Notes: generated by a model from the sequence alone, not told the origin. Shown: positions 7,249-15,759, counted from the stretch's first letter. The stretch is 64,000 bases of DNA from DAOUJW01 sp965218945 (GCA_965218945.1 OZ244718.1:186001-250000), one strand, 5' to 3'. A program made the numbers and translations.

Positions 7249-8097
7249 ATGACAACTCCATCGGAGTCCACCGAGCATATAGAGGCCTTAGTGGCCCTGG
7301 AAACATTCCGGCTCTACGTCAGAGACTGGATGTCAGCGAACGCGGTGATCCCGGACGATATTCCGGCCCCCGTGAGGGGGCAGCCGCTGTCCCCCGAGGT
7401 CAAGCAGTGGGTTGTGGAGTTCCGCCTCAAGCTGGGGTCGATGGGATGGATCGCGCCCAGTTGGCCCCGCAGGTACGGCGGAGCCGGTCTGCCCGCTGCG
7501 TACGCATCGGTAGTCCAGAAGGAGCTTGCACGTCAGTCAATCCCGCCCATCTACGTGTCCATAATGCACGCCGCGGCCCTGCGGACGTTCGGCACCGAGG
7601 AGCAGAAGACGACGCTGCTGAAATCGCTGCTGCAGGGCGAGATCACGATGTGCCACGCCTTCAACGAAAGGACCCACGGCTCCGACATCAGCGCCAACAC
7701 AACCGAGGCCGTAAGGGACGGAGACGACTACATCATCACCGGCACCAAGGACTACATCACCAGCATCCTGGCCCCCGACGTGGTGCTCACCCTTGCTGTA
7801 ACCAACCCGGACGCACCGCGCAACCAGCGAATGAGCATGATCTACGTGGACACGGATACCGATGGCGTGGTGATCAAGCCCGAGAACCTGCTTCTGGGCG
7901 GACGAGAGCACAAGTTCCTGTACACTGAAGCATCGGTGTCCCGGGAGAAGTTGGTCGGGCTGGAGGGACAGGGAATTGAGATTGCCGAGTTCATGGTAGA
8001 CATAGAGCGCGGCACTATGGCCAGCGTCCCGCTGGAAAGGCAGCAAGAAGTGGAGCGTCGGGAAGCCGAGTTCGACGCTGCAGAGAGCGCTCAGTAG
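7249..8097 (+). CDS. acyl-CoA dehydrogenase family protein, lacking the C-terminal domain
   Basis: A 282-residue protein. The N-terminal helical domain (FRLKLGSMGWIAPSWPRRYGGAG) and the central beta domain (GEITMCHAFNERTHGSDISANTTEAV..., then TDGVVIKPENLLLGGREHKFLYTEASVSREKLVG) match acyl-CoA dehydrogenases. After EGQGIEIAEFMVDIERG the sequence ends in a charged helix (RQQEVERREAEFDAAESAQ), so the roughly 110-residue C-terminal helical domain carrying the catalytic base and part of the FAD/tetramer contacts is missing. It has its own promoter and start, so it may be a stable heterodimer subunit or a decayed gene. No frameshift-restored C-domain was recognised downstream in 8098-8162. Confidence 0.8.
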   Translation: MTTPSESTEHIEALVALETFRLYVRDWMSANAVIPDDIPAPVRGQPLSPEVKQWVVEFRLKLGSMGWIAPSWPRRYGGAGLPAAYASVVQKELARQSIPPIYVSIMHAAALRTFGTEEQKTTLLKSLLQGEITMCHAFNERTHGSDISANTTEAVRDGDDYIITGTKDYITSILAPDVVLTLAVTNPDAPRNQRMSMIYVDTDTDGVVIKPENLLLGGREHKFLYTEASVSREKLVGLEGQGIEIAEFMVDIERGTMASVPLERQQEVERREAEFDAAESAQ

Positions 8098-8162
8098 TCT
8101 GCCTGTTGCGTCCCGGCAGAGAGCCGACTCAAAATGGATAGACCACAAGTGGAGAAGGACGC

Positions 8163-8399
8163 TTGACCACAAGCGAAGAACGGCTGAGCCGCCTCGAAGG
8201 CGCCTATGAGCACCTGGCCACCAAGCCGGACGTAGAGTCAGTAAAAGTAGATGTGGAGTCGGTGAAGGTGGCCGTGGAGGCGTTGAAGGTGGAAATCGCC
8301 CGCCAAGAGGCCTGGCTTATCAAATGGATGGTCGGAACTGTGGTAACGGGTATCGCCACAGCAACGGCTGTTGTCATGGCAGTCGAGAGGCTCTTTTAG
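8163..8399 (+). CDS. small coiled-coil membrane protein
   Basis: A 78-residue protein starting at TTG (8163) with GGAGAAGG upstream. Residues 1-48 form a heptad-rich helix (ERLSRLEGAYEHLATKPDVESVKVDVESVKVAVEALK has V/L at regular spacing), followed by one membrane span (WMVGTVVTGIATATAVVMAV). It resembles the small 'LEGAYEHLATKADV' coiled-coil/TM proteins common in environmental genomes; role unknown. It lies 26 nt before the MFS gene and could be co-transcribed. A soluble relative with a similar opening (MTTEERLTHLEA) is at 21774-21989. Confidence 0.6.
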   Translation: MTTSEERLSRLEGAYEHLATKPDVESVKVDVESVKVAVEALKVEIARQEAWLIKWMVGTVVTGIATATAVVMAVERLF

Positions 8400-8425
8400 G
8401 TTTGAACCCACACGCAGGGCCGTGA

Positions 8426-9652
8426 ATGCAGGATAGAGGGGCCGCCGCATCGGAATATGAAGAGCTGACAGCCGGTCAGCGCCGCACACTGCTTGTTGTA
8501 GCAGTGGCAGGGCACGGCCTGAAACACCTCTTCAATGCAGCCTACTTTGTGCTGCTCCCTGAGATCAAGACCGGCCTCGCGCTTACCAACTCCCAGATAG
8601 GTATCCTGTCCACCTTCCGCAACGTCTTGGGGGGCATCGCAAACCTCCCCGCGGGCTACGCAGGAGACCGGCTCAGCGCTCGCCGCGCCGAGATCCTGGG
8701 CGCTTCCATCATCTTTCTGGGCATCTTTGCCCTGGCTTTGGGTCTGTCCACAACTTTCTGGACGGCGCTCATCTTCGCAGCCCTCTTCAACGTAGCCATA
8801 ACCTTCTGGCACCCGGCCGCCATATCCTCACTCTCCAAGGAGTTCGAGTCACGCAGGGGATTTGCCATATCCCTTCACGGCACCGGTGGAAGCGTAGGGG
8901 AGACATTGGGGCCCGTTCTGGCCGGGGCGCTGATAGGCATAGTGGGCTGGCAGATGGTGCTCCGGGGCAGTGTGGCGCCGGGAGTCATTGCCGGCATCCT
9001 CATCTGGGCGATACTCCGGACTATCCCGACCAGGGCCAACTCTGTGACGGACCAGGAAAGCTACTTGACTTCCCTGAAGGGGCTCCTTCGCAATCGCAGG
9101 CTGCTGCTGGTGCTCGCCTTTGCAGGCGGATTTGTGGGCGGGCAGAGCACCTTCTTGACCTTCTTTCCAATCTACCTGCGTGAGGACCTGGGTGTCTCCA
9201 GTGTCACCGTGGGCTTTTATCTGCTCCTTGCAAACGTGGGAGGTATAGCATCTCAGCCTGTTATGGGGTACTTCTCCGATCGCTTGGGGCGTAAGGCCAT
9301 CCTATCCCCAAGCCTGGCAGTGCTTGGGGTGTGCTTCCTGCTGCTTACCGCTGTACCCGGAGGCTGGCCCCTTGCAGCCGTGGCCCTGGTTATGGGCGCA
9401 TTCCTGTTCCCTCTCATGGCCATCCTGCTGGCGGCGGGGGTGGACCTGGTGGAACCGGGGGCTCAGGCCACGACGGTATCCCTTGTCTTTGGCTCGGCGC
9501 TGGTTGTCTCGGCAATTGCTCCTGCCATAGCCGGGCAACTGGCCGACACACAGGGAATAGAAGCAGCCTTGGCTCTAGGAGCGGGGATTGTCCTGGTGAC
9601 GGCGCTCCTGTCGGCCGTTACACAGTGGCGTCCCAAGGCCGCTCTCCCATAG
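8426..9652 (+). CDS. major facilitator superfamily transporter
   Basis: A 408-residue protein with about twelve hydrophobic helices. MFS marks are visible: the cytoplasmic loop PAGYAGDRLSARRAEILG between helices 2 and 3 (G-x-x-x-D-R motif), a second one, PVMGYFSDRLGRKAIL, between helices 8 and 9, and the GTGGSVGETLGPVLAGALIG segment. The start ATG at 8426 lacks a strong ribosome site; a start within the first 20 residues downstream is possible. Substrate cannot be inferred. Downstream is a GC-rich hairpin (9798-9825) that may end the transcript. Confidence 0.88.
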   Translation: MQDRGAAASEYEELTAGQRRTLLVVAVAGHGLKHLFNAAYFVLLPEIKTGLALTNSQIGILSTFRNVLGGIANLPAGYAGDRLSARRAEILGASIIFLGIFALALGLSTTFWTALIFAALFNVAITFWHPAAISSLSKEFESRRGFAISLHGTGGSVGETLGPVLAGALIGIVGWQMVLRGSVAPGVIAGILIWAILRTIPTRANSVTDQESYLTSLKGLLRNRRLLLVLAFAGGFVGGQSTFLTFFPIYLREDLGVSSVTVGFYLLLANVGGIASQPVMGYFSDRLGRKAILSPSLAVLGVCFLLLTAVPGGWPLAAVALVMGAFLFPLMAILLAAGVDLVEPGAQATTVSLVFGSALVVSAIAPAIAGQLADTQGIEAALALGAGIVLVTALLSAVTQWRPKAALP

Positions 9653-9738
9653 CGGGAGACCGGCCCAAGTGTGTCTTCGATCGGCACTACCAAAATACAC
9701 TGGTAATGCTAGCTCCCCTTGGGAAGACCGCCTCTTTT

Positions 9739-9774
9739 CCGCTCATGGTGAGCTTGTCGAACCATTTGAGCGGA
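9739..9774. repeat. dispersed palindromic repeat (TGAGC...TTGTCGAA...GAGCGG)
   Basis: CCGCTCATGGTGAGC-TTGTCGAACCATT-TGAGCGG can fold on itself. The same unit in reverse orientation occurs at 26294-26332 and a variant at 26236-26270. It lies in intergenic DNA between the MFS gene and the CoA-binding protein gene. Confidence 0.75.
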
Positions 9775-9797
9775 TATAAAGCGCCTGTACAATTACC

Positions 9798-9825
9798 GCC
9801 CGCCCACACATCAGCGCGGGCGGGC
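9798..9825 (+). terminator. possible terminator hairpin after the MFS gene
   Basis: Perfect 8-bp stem GCCCGCCC (9798-9805) / GGGCGGGC (9818-9825) with a 12-nt loop, then AGTGCGTTTGTTTCT, a weak T-rich tail. It is about 145 bases beyond the MFS stop. A second stem, GCCGCCG/CGGCGGC at 9905-9921, lies just past the minus-strand gene end at 9938 and may serve that gene. Confidence 0.4.
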
Positions 9826-9937
9826 AGTGCGTTTGTTTCTATGCTATAGTTCCGTCCTCTACTTACTACGCTGAGGCGTAGGGTGGACGCTGGTCTGCGT
9901 TCAGGCCGCCGAACCGGCGGCGATGCTCTCGCATAGT

Positions 9938-10300
9938 TCAATTGTTCATTATGACCTGGACACCGGCGTCCTCGGCCTTCTTGGCCGCCTCCTCGTGCTC
10001 CACGCCGTCCTGCATCCAGATGTACTTGGCGCCAATCTCTATGGCCTCGTCCACCACGGGAGGTACGGTATCCGACCGCCTGAAGACGTCCACCATGTCC
10101 ACCGGCTCCGGTATGGACTTGAGGTCCGGGTAGCTCTTCTCACCCAGAATCTCGTCCGCCGTCGGGTTGACCGGGATGATCCTGTAGCCCTGCTCCTGCA
10201 GGTATTTGGCGACGTCGTGGCTGTCCCTCTCCGGGTTCGGCGAGAGGCCAACGACGGCTATAACCCTGCTCTTTGTAAGCTGCTCCTCCACTGCGTCCAT
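9938..10300 (-). CDS. CoA-binding domain protein (YccU-like)
   Basis: A 120-residue Rossmann-fold protein with ribosome site AGGAAGGGGG before ATG. The CoA-binding_2 family marks are present: VIAVVGLSPNPERDSHDVAKYLQ, the strand YRIIPVNPTADEILGEKSYP, and IPEPVDMVDVFRRSDTVPPVVDEAIEIGAKYIWMQ followed by HEEAAKKAEDAGVQVIMN. Members bind CoA in the manner of succinyl-CoA synthetase alpha subunit, but their cellular role is unsettled. Length is normal for the family. It appears monocistronic. Confidence 0.92.
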   Translation of the reverse strand: MDAVEEQLTKSRVIAVVGLSPNPERDSHDVAKYLQEQGYRIIPVNPTADEILGEKSYPDLKSIPEPVDMVDVFRRSDTVPPVVDEAIEIGAKYIWMQDGVEHEEAAKKAEDAGVQVIMNN

Positions 10301-10431
10301 AATTACCCCCTTCCTTGTGCTTCGCGCCCTCCTAGGGCGGATTTACGCCTGAATTGCCGCCTAGTGCCTTGGCGCGCTTGCGGGCGCTTAAAACTGCTTA
10401 CAAATGCGCGCCAGTTCTCGCTGGTTGAAAT

Positions 10432-11316
10432 CTACCTCTTGCGCCTGAACTTCTGCACGCGCTGGCCCTCCAGCACCTCGGCGACGTACAGGTCGCCTTT
10501 GGAGTCGGTCCAGATGCCGTGGGGGCCCCAGAACAGGCCGGGATCATGGCTGCGCTCGTCGCCCCACCGGGCGAGGACGTTGCCCTGGAGGTCCAGGACG
10601 CTCACGCGGTCCCCCAACTCGGCCACATAGACGATGTCGTCGCTGTCGATGAATATCTTGCACGGCTGGAGGAAGCCGGGCCATATCGCCAGGTGTCTGC
10701 CGTCCAGTGTGAATACCTGGAGGCGGTTGTTCTGGCGGTCTGCCACATAAAGCCTGTCCTTGTGCTGCCAGACGCTGTGTACGAGCTGGAACTGGCCCGG
10801 GCCGTCGCCCGGCTCGCCCCAGGAAGCGAGAAGCTGACCGTCCTGGGAGAACTTGTGCACCCGGCAATTGCGATAGCCGTCGGAGATGTACATATCGCCC
10901 TCCGGCGTCAGGGAGAGGTCCGTGGGGTGATGAAAGGGAGGGCCGGCGTAGAGGACGGTGCGGTTATCGTCCGTGTAGCCTGTGTCTGACGGCTGGTCGC
11001 GGTTGCCCATTGTGAACAGGAGCTCGCCGTCGTGGGTGAACTTCATAGCCACCTGGGGGCTGCGGTCCACCAGGTAGATGCTGTCGTCCGGCCCTATGCA
11101 GATGCCGTGCGCGTCATGGAGAACGCCCTCGCCCCAGGAACGCAGGAAGTTGCCCTCCGTATCGAACACCATGAGGGGATGGTCGCTGCGTGTGAAAACG
11201 TGGACTTCGTCGTGGGAATCGACGGCGACGCCGCCCACCTGCCCCCACTGCCAGCCTTCGGGTAGCTTGCCCCAACCCTCTACGACTTCGTACTCCAGTT
11301 GTCCGGCTGCTGCCAT
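10432..11316 (-). CDS. NHL-repeat six-bladed beta-propeller protein
   Basis: The ATG at 11316 is chosen because AAAGGAGG lies just upstream; a longer frame to 11379 has no ribosome site. The 294-residue product has repeated NHL-type blades, with motifs such as WGQVGGVAVDSHDEVHVF, EGVLHDAHGICIGPDDSIYLVD, PFHHPTDLSLTPEGDMYISD and DPGLFWGPHGIWTDSKGDLYVAE. It resembles bacterial proteins annotated as peptidylglycine-amidating-monooxygenase-like or 6-bladed propellers, but has no mono-oxygenase domain. No signal peptide is visible, so it may be cytoplasmic. The ligand or reaction is unknown. Confidence 0.85.
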   Translation of the reverse strand: MAAAGQLEYEVVEGWGKLPEGWQWGQVGGVAVDSHDEVHVFTRSDHPLMVFDTEGNFLRSWGEGVLHDAHGICIGPDDSIYLVDRSPQVAMKFTHDGELLFTMGNRDQPSDTGYTDDNRTVLYAGPPFHHPTDLSLTPEGDMYISDGYRNCRVHKFSQDGQLLASWGEPGDGPGQFQLVHSVWQHKDRLYVADRQNNRLQVFTLDGRHLAIWPGFLQPCKIFIDSDDIVYVAELGDRVSVLDLQGNVLARWGDERSHDPGLFWGPHGIWTDSKGDLYVAEVLEGQRVQKFRRKR

Positions 11317-11481
11317 TTCGATCAGCCTCCTTTCATGCCTCGGATGTGCCACCAATCCTGCCACAAACCAGGCACACACCCTCCGTGTACGCCGTATCTC
11401 GACTGGCTGACATTATACCAGCAAAGGGGCGTTGCAGACACTCGCGGGCAGATAAGACATGAGCGGACCACTACCAATGTC

Positions 11482-11501
11482 ACTCCCGAGAAATCGGGAG
11501 T
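11482..11501. other. perfect 8-bp hairpin with GAAA tetraloop
   Basis: ACTCCCGA (11482-11489), loop GAAA, TCGGGAGT (11494-11501). It lies between the end of the minus-strand hydrolase gene and the propeller gene. It could end the hydrolase mRNA, although neither strand shows a clear T-run. Confidence 0.4.
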
Positions 11502-11611
11502 CCAAACCACACGCCACCCCTGGATGCCCATCTGCATGGCCATGACAAGTCCGCGTGCAAAGCTAGCCGGATTCCATTACACCTCGTAAGTGAGCGGGAA
11601 CGACGGTGTAT

Positions 11612-12439
11612 TCACACCTGTTCCGTGCCGGCCGGCGACTGGGCATTGCTGAGGAAGGCGTGTGTGAGGCCGGCGACCTCCGCCGCGCGGGTGCGCCGGA
11701 CGGCGTGGCCGGTGCCCTCCATTATCACCAGCCGCGAGCCTGCGATGCCCTTGACCATCGATCTGGCGAACCGCATTGGCGTCATGACGTCATCCTCTCC
11801 AAAGATGAGCAGCGTAGGGCAGGAGATGCGGTGCAGCCTGTCCCTGGAGTGGTAGGCTATAGTGGCCTCCATCTGGCGCTCGTAGGCGTCGATCTCCTGG
11901 TAGAGTTCGTCCACCATGCCATCGCTGATTAGCTGCTCTATGAAGCCTTCCACTTCGTACTCTGCGTGGGTGTACACCCAGGGGATGGAGAGTCTGATGT
12001 ACTCGTCTCGGGGCAAATCCCTCCTCAGGGCGGCGAAGCCCCTGAACAGGGCCGAACCCCTGGGGTCTCCGGCGTCGTAGGTGGCAAAGAGCGTTAGGCG
12101 GTCTACAATGTGCGGAAACTCAATGGCGATCTCCTGGGCTATGGCGCCGCCCATCGAGTACCCCACGACGTGGGTTCTGGCTATGCTAAGCTCTCCCAGG
12201 ACTGCAACGGTGTCCTCCGCCATATCCCGGATGGCGTAGGGCGTCTGCGCCCGCTGGCTCAGGCCGCTGTCCCTGTTGTCGATGACAACTACTTGGAACG
12301 AGTCCTGCAAGAACCGGGCCAATGGTCTCCAGCCGCGGTGGTCGCCGCCAAGGCCGGAGATGAGCAGCACGGGAGGACTGTCGGATTCTCCGAAGGTCTC
12401 GTAGTAGAGGCTGAGGCCGTTGGCGTTTACGTAAGGCAT
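11612..12439 (-). CDS. alpha/beta hydrolase
   Basis: A 275-residue alpha/beta-hydrolase fold protein. The oxyanion region is LLISGLGGDHRGW, the nucleophile elbow GYSMGG places Ser95, the acid lies in FGEDDVMTP, and the catalytic His is in EGTGHAVRR. The opening YVNANGLSLYYETFG and IDNRDSGLSQR are typical of esterase/3-oxoadipate enol-lactonase-like enzymes; the substrate is unknown. It begins 17 bases downstream of the inositol-phosphatase-like gene on the same strand, suggesting an operon. Confidence 0.92.
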   Translation of the reverse strand: MPYVNANGLSLYYETFGESDSPPVLLISGLGGDHRGWRPLARFLQDSFQVVVIDNRDSGLSQRAQTPYAIRDMAEDTVAVLGELSIARTHVVGYSMGGAIAQEIAIEFPHIVDRLTLFATYDAGDPRGSALFRGFAALRRDLPRDEYIRLSIPWVYTHAEYEVEGFIEQLISDGMVDELYQEIDAYERQMEATIAYHSRDRLHRISCPTLLIFGEDDVMTPMRFARSMVKGIAGSRLVIMEGTGHAVRRTRAAEVAGLTHAFLSNAQSPAGTEQV

Positions 12440-12455
12440 TGCGAGGTCTCCCGGA

Positions 12456-13220
12456 TCACCGCCGCCACGCGAGTCCGTCGGTGGCGCGGATGAACTCGGC
12501 GTGAAGCTCAGCGCCGGAGGCTATGATGCCCTCGGAATAGAGGGTGCCGGGGTTGCCGCGCTTGTCCGTGATGATGCCTCCCGCTTCCTTTACCAGCAGC
12601 AGCCCGCTGGCAACGTCCCAGGGGGACAGGTTGTGGTGGAAGTACATATCGACTCTGCCACAGGCGGCGTAGGCCAGCCCCAGGGCCGCCGATCCCATCA
12701 TCCGCGTGCCCTGAATGTTGGGCCACAGGTGGAGCACCAGCTCGATGGCTCTTGACGCGGTCTCATCCACGTAGCCCAGGTCGTAGCTCAGCAGAGCGTC
12801 CTCCAGCCTGCCCTTTGGCGAGACGCTGATGGGGCTGCCGTTGACGTAGGCCCCCTGGCCCTTGACGGCCTGGAACATCTCGCGGCGTACGGGGTCGTAG
12901 GTCAGGCCCAGCAGGACGTCGTCTCCCTTCGCCAGGGCGATGACCAGACAGAAGAAGGGTATGCCGAGGACGTAGTTCCGCGTGCCGTCTATGGGGTCGA
13001 TGATCCAGGTGTACTCTGAGCTGCCGCTCACAGGCTCCGACTCCTCTGCCAGAAACCCGGCTTCGGGATACTCCCGGCTCAACTCCTGAATGATCAGGCT
13101 CTCCGACAGCTTGTCCACGTCGCTCACCAGGTCGGCCCGACCTTTGTAGGAGACCTGCTTCTCGCCGTGGAATCTCTCAAGCAGCATTTCACCGGCCTCC
13201 TCCGCCACCCTCAAGGCCAC
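12456..13220 (-). CDS. inositol monophosphatase family protein
   Basis: A 254-residue Mg-dependent phosphatase-like protein. Metal-site motifs are intact: FLAEESEP (Glu59/Glu60), WIIDPIDGTRNY (Asp75, Asp78) and LSPWDVASG near the C-terminus. Family reactions include dephosphorylation of inositol phosphate, fructose 1,6-bisphosphate, histidinol phosphate or PAP; which one is not clear. The start is unsure: GTG at 13220 is used, but the frame is open upstream and the family's first helix (ADALQVALRVAEEAGEML) would favour a start 10-15 codons earlier, where only CTG or ATT is available. A collapsed trpS relic lies immediately upstream, so the original start region may have been damaged. Confidence 0.85.
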   Translation of the reverse strand: MALRVAEEAGEMLLERFHGEKQVSYKGRADLVSDVDKLSESLIIQELSREYPEAGFLAEESEPVSGSSEYTWIIDPIDGTRNYVLGIPFFCLVIALAKGDDVLLGLTYDPVRREMFQAVKGQGAYVNGSPISVSPKGRLEDALLSYDLGYVDETASRAIELVLHLWPNIQGTRMMGSAALGLAYAACGRVDMYFHHNLSPWDVASGLLLVKEAGGIITDKRGNPGTLYSEGIIASGAELHAEFIRATDGLAWRR

Positions 13221-13276
13221 CTGCAGAGCGTCCGCTCCGCTCCGGGAAATGGGCAGGTTGCTATGGGAGCCTGTAC

Positions 13277-13459
13277 TCAGAGCGCCGCCTCCAGGATTCC
13301 CATCTTTTCGCGGACCTCGCCAAGGGTCTCTCTGGCGATGGCCTGGGCGCGGCGCGCGCCCTCCCGGAGAACCTCGTCCAGCCTGTCGGGGTTGAAGAAC
13401 TTGTGCAGCCGCCCAGAGGGGCGCATACCTGAAAATACGCTTTTTCGAGTTGTTTCCAT
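13277..13459 (-). pseudogene. trpS: internally deleted tryptophanyl-tRNA synthetase relic
   Basis: A 60-codon frame joins the first residues of TrpRS (METTRKSVFSGMRPSGRLH, which normally leads into the HIGH-type signature) directly to the last about 40 residues (DRLDEVLREGARRAQAIARETLGEVREKMG), typical of the TrpRS C-terminus. About 270 internal codons are missing, but the frame is kept. The remnant lacks the HIGH and KMSKS sites and cannot be active. I infer an in-frame deletion; a functional trpS must exist elsewhere. Confidence 0.7.
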
Positions 13460-13627
13460 AGCTCTTCGGTCGTAGAGTCTACCACACAAGGCAGGAGTGG
13501 AAAAGGGAAGGGGGTGGGTAGCCACCTGTAGCGATTCAGTGGGCTATATGGAACACACCAGTTTTACACAATGTGTAAAACTGGTTCTTGACAGTCTCAC
13601 AGATTGCAAGTATGCTTTGGTTGTGAG

Positions 13628-13921
13628 ATGGAAGTTGAATTCGACGACAAAGGCCTTGAGCAATTGGAAACCGATCCTCGTGCAACGGGAGGCTATCCAG
13701 CAGCGATCGTAAAGGCCTTTCGGAAACGAATGCAGATGATTCGAGCGGCACCAGATGAGAGAGAATTCTATGCGATGAAGTCACTGCATTTCGAAAAAAT
13801 GCGAACAAATCCCAACTTCCATTCAATGCGACTCAATGACCAATATAGGTTGATCATTGCATTGAAAAGCGAGTCCCAATTGAGGGCAGTCGTTATAGTA
13901 GGCATCGAAGACTACCATTGA
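13628..13921 (+). CDS. higB: HigB/RelE-family toxin
   Basis: A 97-residue protein. ATG 13628 is chosen since MEVEFDDKGLEQLETD is the normal family opening; upstream codons would add eight residues. Family features: YPAAIVKAFRKRMQMIRAAPDEREFYAMKSLHFEKM and then SMRLNDQYRLIIALKSES...AVVIVGIEDYH. HigB-type toxins cut mRNA on the ribosome. The TGA overlaps the ATG of the next gene (TTGATGG), so toxin and antitoxin are coupled. The locus (13540-15570) is visibly more AT-rich than its neighbours, a sign of transfer. Confidence 0.88.
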   Translation: MEVEFDDKGLEQLETDPRATGGYPAAIVKAFRKRMQMIRAAPDEREFYAMKSLHFEKMRTNPNFHSMRLNDQYRLIIALKSESQLRAVVIVGIEDYH

Positions 13922-15081
13922 TGGCCGAGGAAAAGACTATGAACAATGAACAAATACCTGCGGAAGTGTTTCCCCCTGGAGAATTCATCAGGGAAGAAAT
14001 AGAGGAGCGTGGGTGGACTCAAGAGGACCTAGCTGAGATCTTGGGACGTCCGCTTCGGCTCGTGAACGAAATAATCATGGGCAAGCGTGGCATAACTCCA
14101 GAAACAGCAAATGGCATTGCTGCGGCCTTTGGTACGAGTCCGCAGTTTTGGATGAACTTGGAATCAATGTATAGACTATCACAGGCCCGCACACGCGATA
14201 CCAACTCTGTAGAAAGGCGCGCTCGCCTTTACTCGCTGGGACCTATCAAGGAGATGATCAAAAGACATTGGCTGGAACCCTCGGAAAACATCAATATCCT
14301 TGAACAGCACTTTATGGAATTCATACGTGCTGACACTTTGGATATTGCCCCGACATTTTATGCTCACGCGGCTAGGAAATCGACTCCCTATCACACAGAA
14401 ACTCCAGCCCAAACTGTGTGGCTATATCGAACGAGGCAGATTGCCGAGCTAATGACAGTGAGTAGTTACTCTCCAAACCATTACTCTGCTTTGGTCGAAG
14501 AGCTTCGCAACTTGACCTCTGACCCAGAGGAGACTAGACGCGCGGCAAGACTGTTAGCGGATGCTGGCATTCGTTTACTGGTGGTAGAGCCATTCCGGGG
14601 TTCACGAGTTGATGGGGCCTGCTTCTGGCTCTCCGACGATGAGCCAGTGGTTGCCATCTCGATGAGATACGACCGTATAGATTACTTTTGGCACACTCTG
14701 ATGCACGAGTTAGAGCATGTGAAAAACCAAGATGGTCTAGCCAATGCTAACGCGTCGATTGATACAAACAGAGGCGAACGAACTTCTGACCAGCCAGAAT
14801 ACGAAAAGCAAATCGATATTAGTGCTGCCAGGAGATTGGTTGCTCAAGAGGAACTCGAAGATTTTATTGATCGCGCTGGCCCTCTTTACTCGTATAGGTC
14901 GATTAAGGGGTTCGCATCACGAATTGGAGTTCACCCTGGAATCGTGGTGGGTCAACTGCAACACCGCGAGGAAATCGGTTACTCCAATTTTAGAAAACTG
15001 CTTGTGCCGGTGCGCAATTTCGTTGCTGGGGCTGCATTAACAGACGGCTGGGGGCACTTTGTGCCCCAATTAACCAATTAA
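13921..15081 (+). CDS. HigA-type antitoxin fused to ImmA/IrrE metallopeptidase
   Basis: A 386-residue fusion. Residues about 14-80 are an XRE helix-turn-helix of the HigA type (VFPPGEFIREEIEERGWTQEDLAEILGRP...PETANGIAAAFGTSPQFWMNL). After a helical linker, residues about 205-300 are an ImmA/IrrE zinc peptidase with HTLMHELEHVKN (HELEH at 262-266) preceded by GACFWLSDDEPVVAISMRYDR. The HTH should neutralise HigB and repress the operon; the peptidase could cleave the antitoxin itself, the toxin or a repressor. The start overlaps the higB stop. A third gene follows 26 bases later. Confidence 0.9.
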   Translation: MAEEKTMNNEQIPAEVFPPGEFIREEIEERGWTQEDLAEILGRPLRLVNEIIMGKRGITPETANGIAAAFGTSPQFWMNLESMYRLSQARTRDTNSVERRARLYSLGPIKEMIKRHWLEPSENINILEQHFMEFIRADTLDIAPTFYAHAARKSTPYHTETPAQTVWLYRTRQIAELMTVSSYSPNHYSALVEELRNLTSDPEETRRAARLLADAGIRLLVVEPFRGSRVDGACFWLSDDEPVVAISMRYDRIDYFWHTLMHELEHVKNQDGLANANASIDTNRGERTSDQPEYEKQIDISAARRLVAQEELEDFIDRAGPLYSYRSIKGFASRIGVHPGIVVGQLQHREEIGYSNFRKLLVPVRNFVAGAALTDGWGHFVPQLTN

Positions 15082-15107
15082 TACTCTTCTGCTTAGGAGA
15101 CCTACGC

Positions 15108-15569
15108 ATGGCGTCTTCGACCGAAAAATTACAAAAGATAGTTCGCTATTACAGGGAAGATGGACAGCCCTGGCCTGCAAGCTCCAGGGCGATCGCAGCG
15201 TGGGTCATCTCGCAAGAGCTATGGAAACCACAGCCAGGAGCTCTGGTTAGTCAATGCGCTGCACAGGTCTCCCGTGCGCTTCGTGGTGAGTACATAACTG
15301 ATCCTCAGGGACGAAGGGTTCGTAGTAAACATTCGGCACGGATTGAGAAAGATGGAGAGCAGCTTGTTCTTTGGGATGACATTCGGACGGCTTCCCGCAG
15401 CCATATGCGGGTTGCCTTCCAACAAAGGCGCCAGCAAATAGTAGGCGACTGCCATCAGCTAAAGATGGACGTGGAAAGTTTCAACCAAAACCAGAATCCT
15501 TCGCATCCAATCCAACTTAGTTTCGATTTCACTAGGGATCTGGAGGAGTTGCTGGCAATTGCAGCTTAA
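15108..15569 (+). CDS. hypothetical protein, third gene of the HigB/HigA-ImmA locus
   Basis: A 153-residue protein with AGGAGA before ATG. It has an N-terminal helical part (STEKLQKIVRYYREDGQPWPASSRAIAAWVISQELWKP), which looks like a winged or helical DNA-binding module, and a middle part RALRGEYITDPQGRRVRSKHSARIEKDGEQLVLWDDIRTA. The C-terminal half is polar and helical and ends FDFTRDLEELLAIAA. I do not recognise the family with certainty. Same strand, 26 bases after the antitoxin, and same lower GC, so it belongs to the transferred unit. It might be a regulator or a peptidase substrate. Confidence 0.65.
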   Translation: MASSTEKLQKIVRYYREDGQPWPASSRAIAAWVISQELWKPQPGALVSQCAAQVSRALRGEYITDPQGRRVRSKHSARIEKDGEQLVLWDDIRTASRSHMRVAFQQRRQQIVGDCHQLKMDVESFNQNQNPSHPIQLSFDFTRDLEELLAIAA

Positions 15570-15759
15570 GGACTACGCTGAGCGCAACGAGCCGTCGCTG
15601 TTTTCTTAGCACTTTCCTGCCGTTCCTGTGCTGTCATCTTGGCGGCGCGCGCTTGGCCGCATGTCTCAGCACCGAGCCTCTCTCAATTGCGCGGGTAGGC
15701 GGAGACTGCTAGAATTCCCTTAAGTTTCCCCAATCTGTAATCACTTGCAGGAGGGTTAT

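Noticed and set aside
15570..15759. FMN riboswitch before the riboflavin operon
   Set aside because: The conserved aptamer segments were not seen in this short leader.
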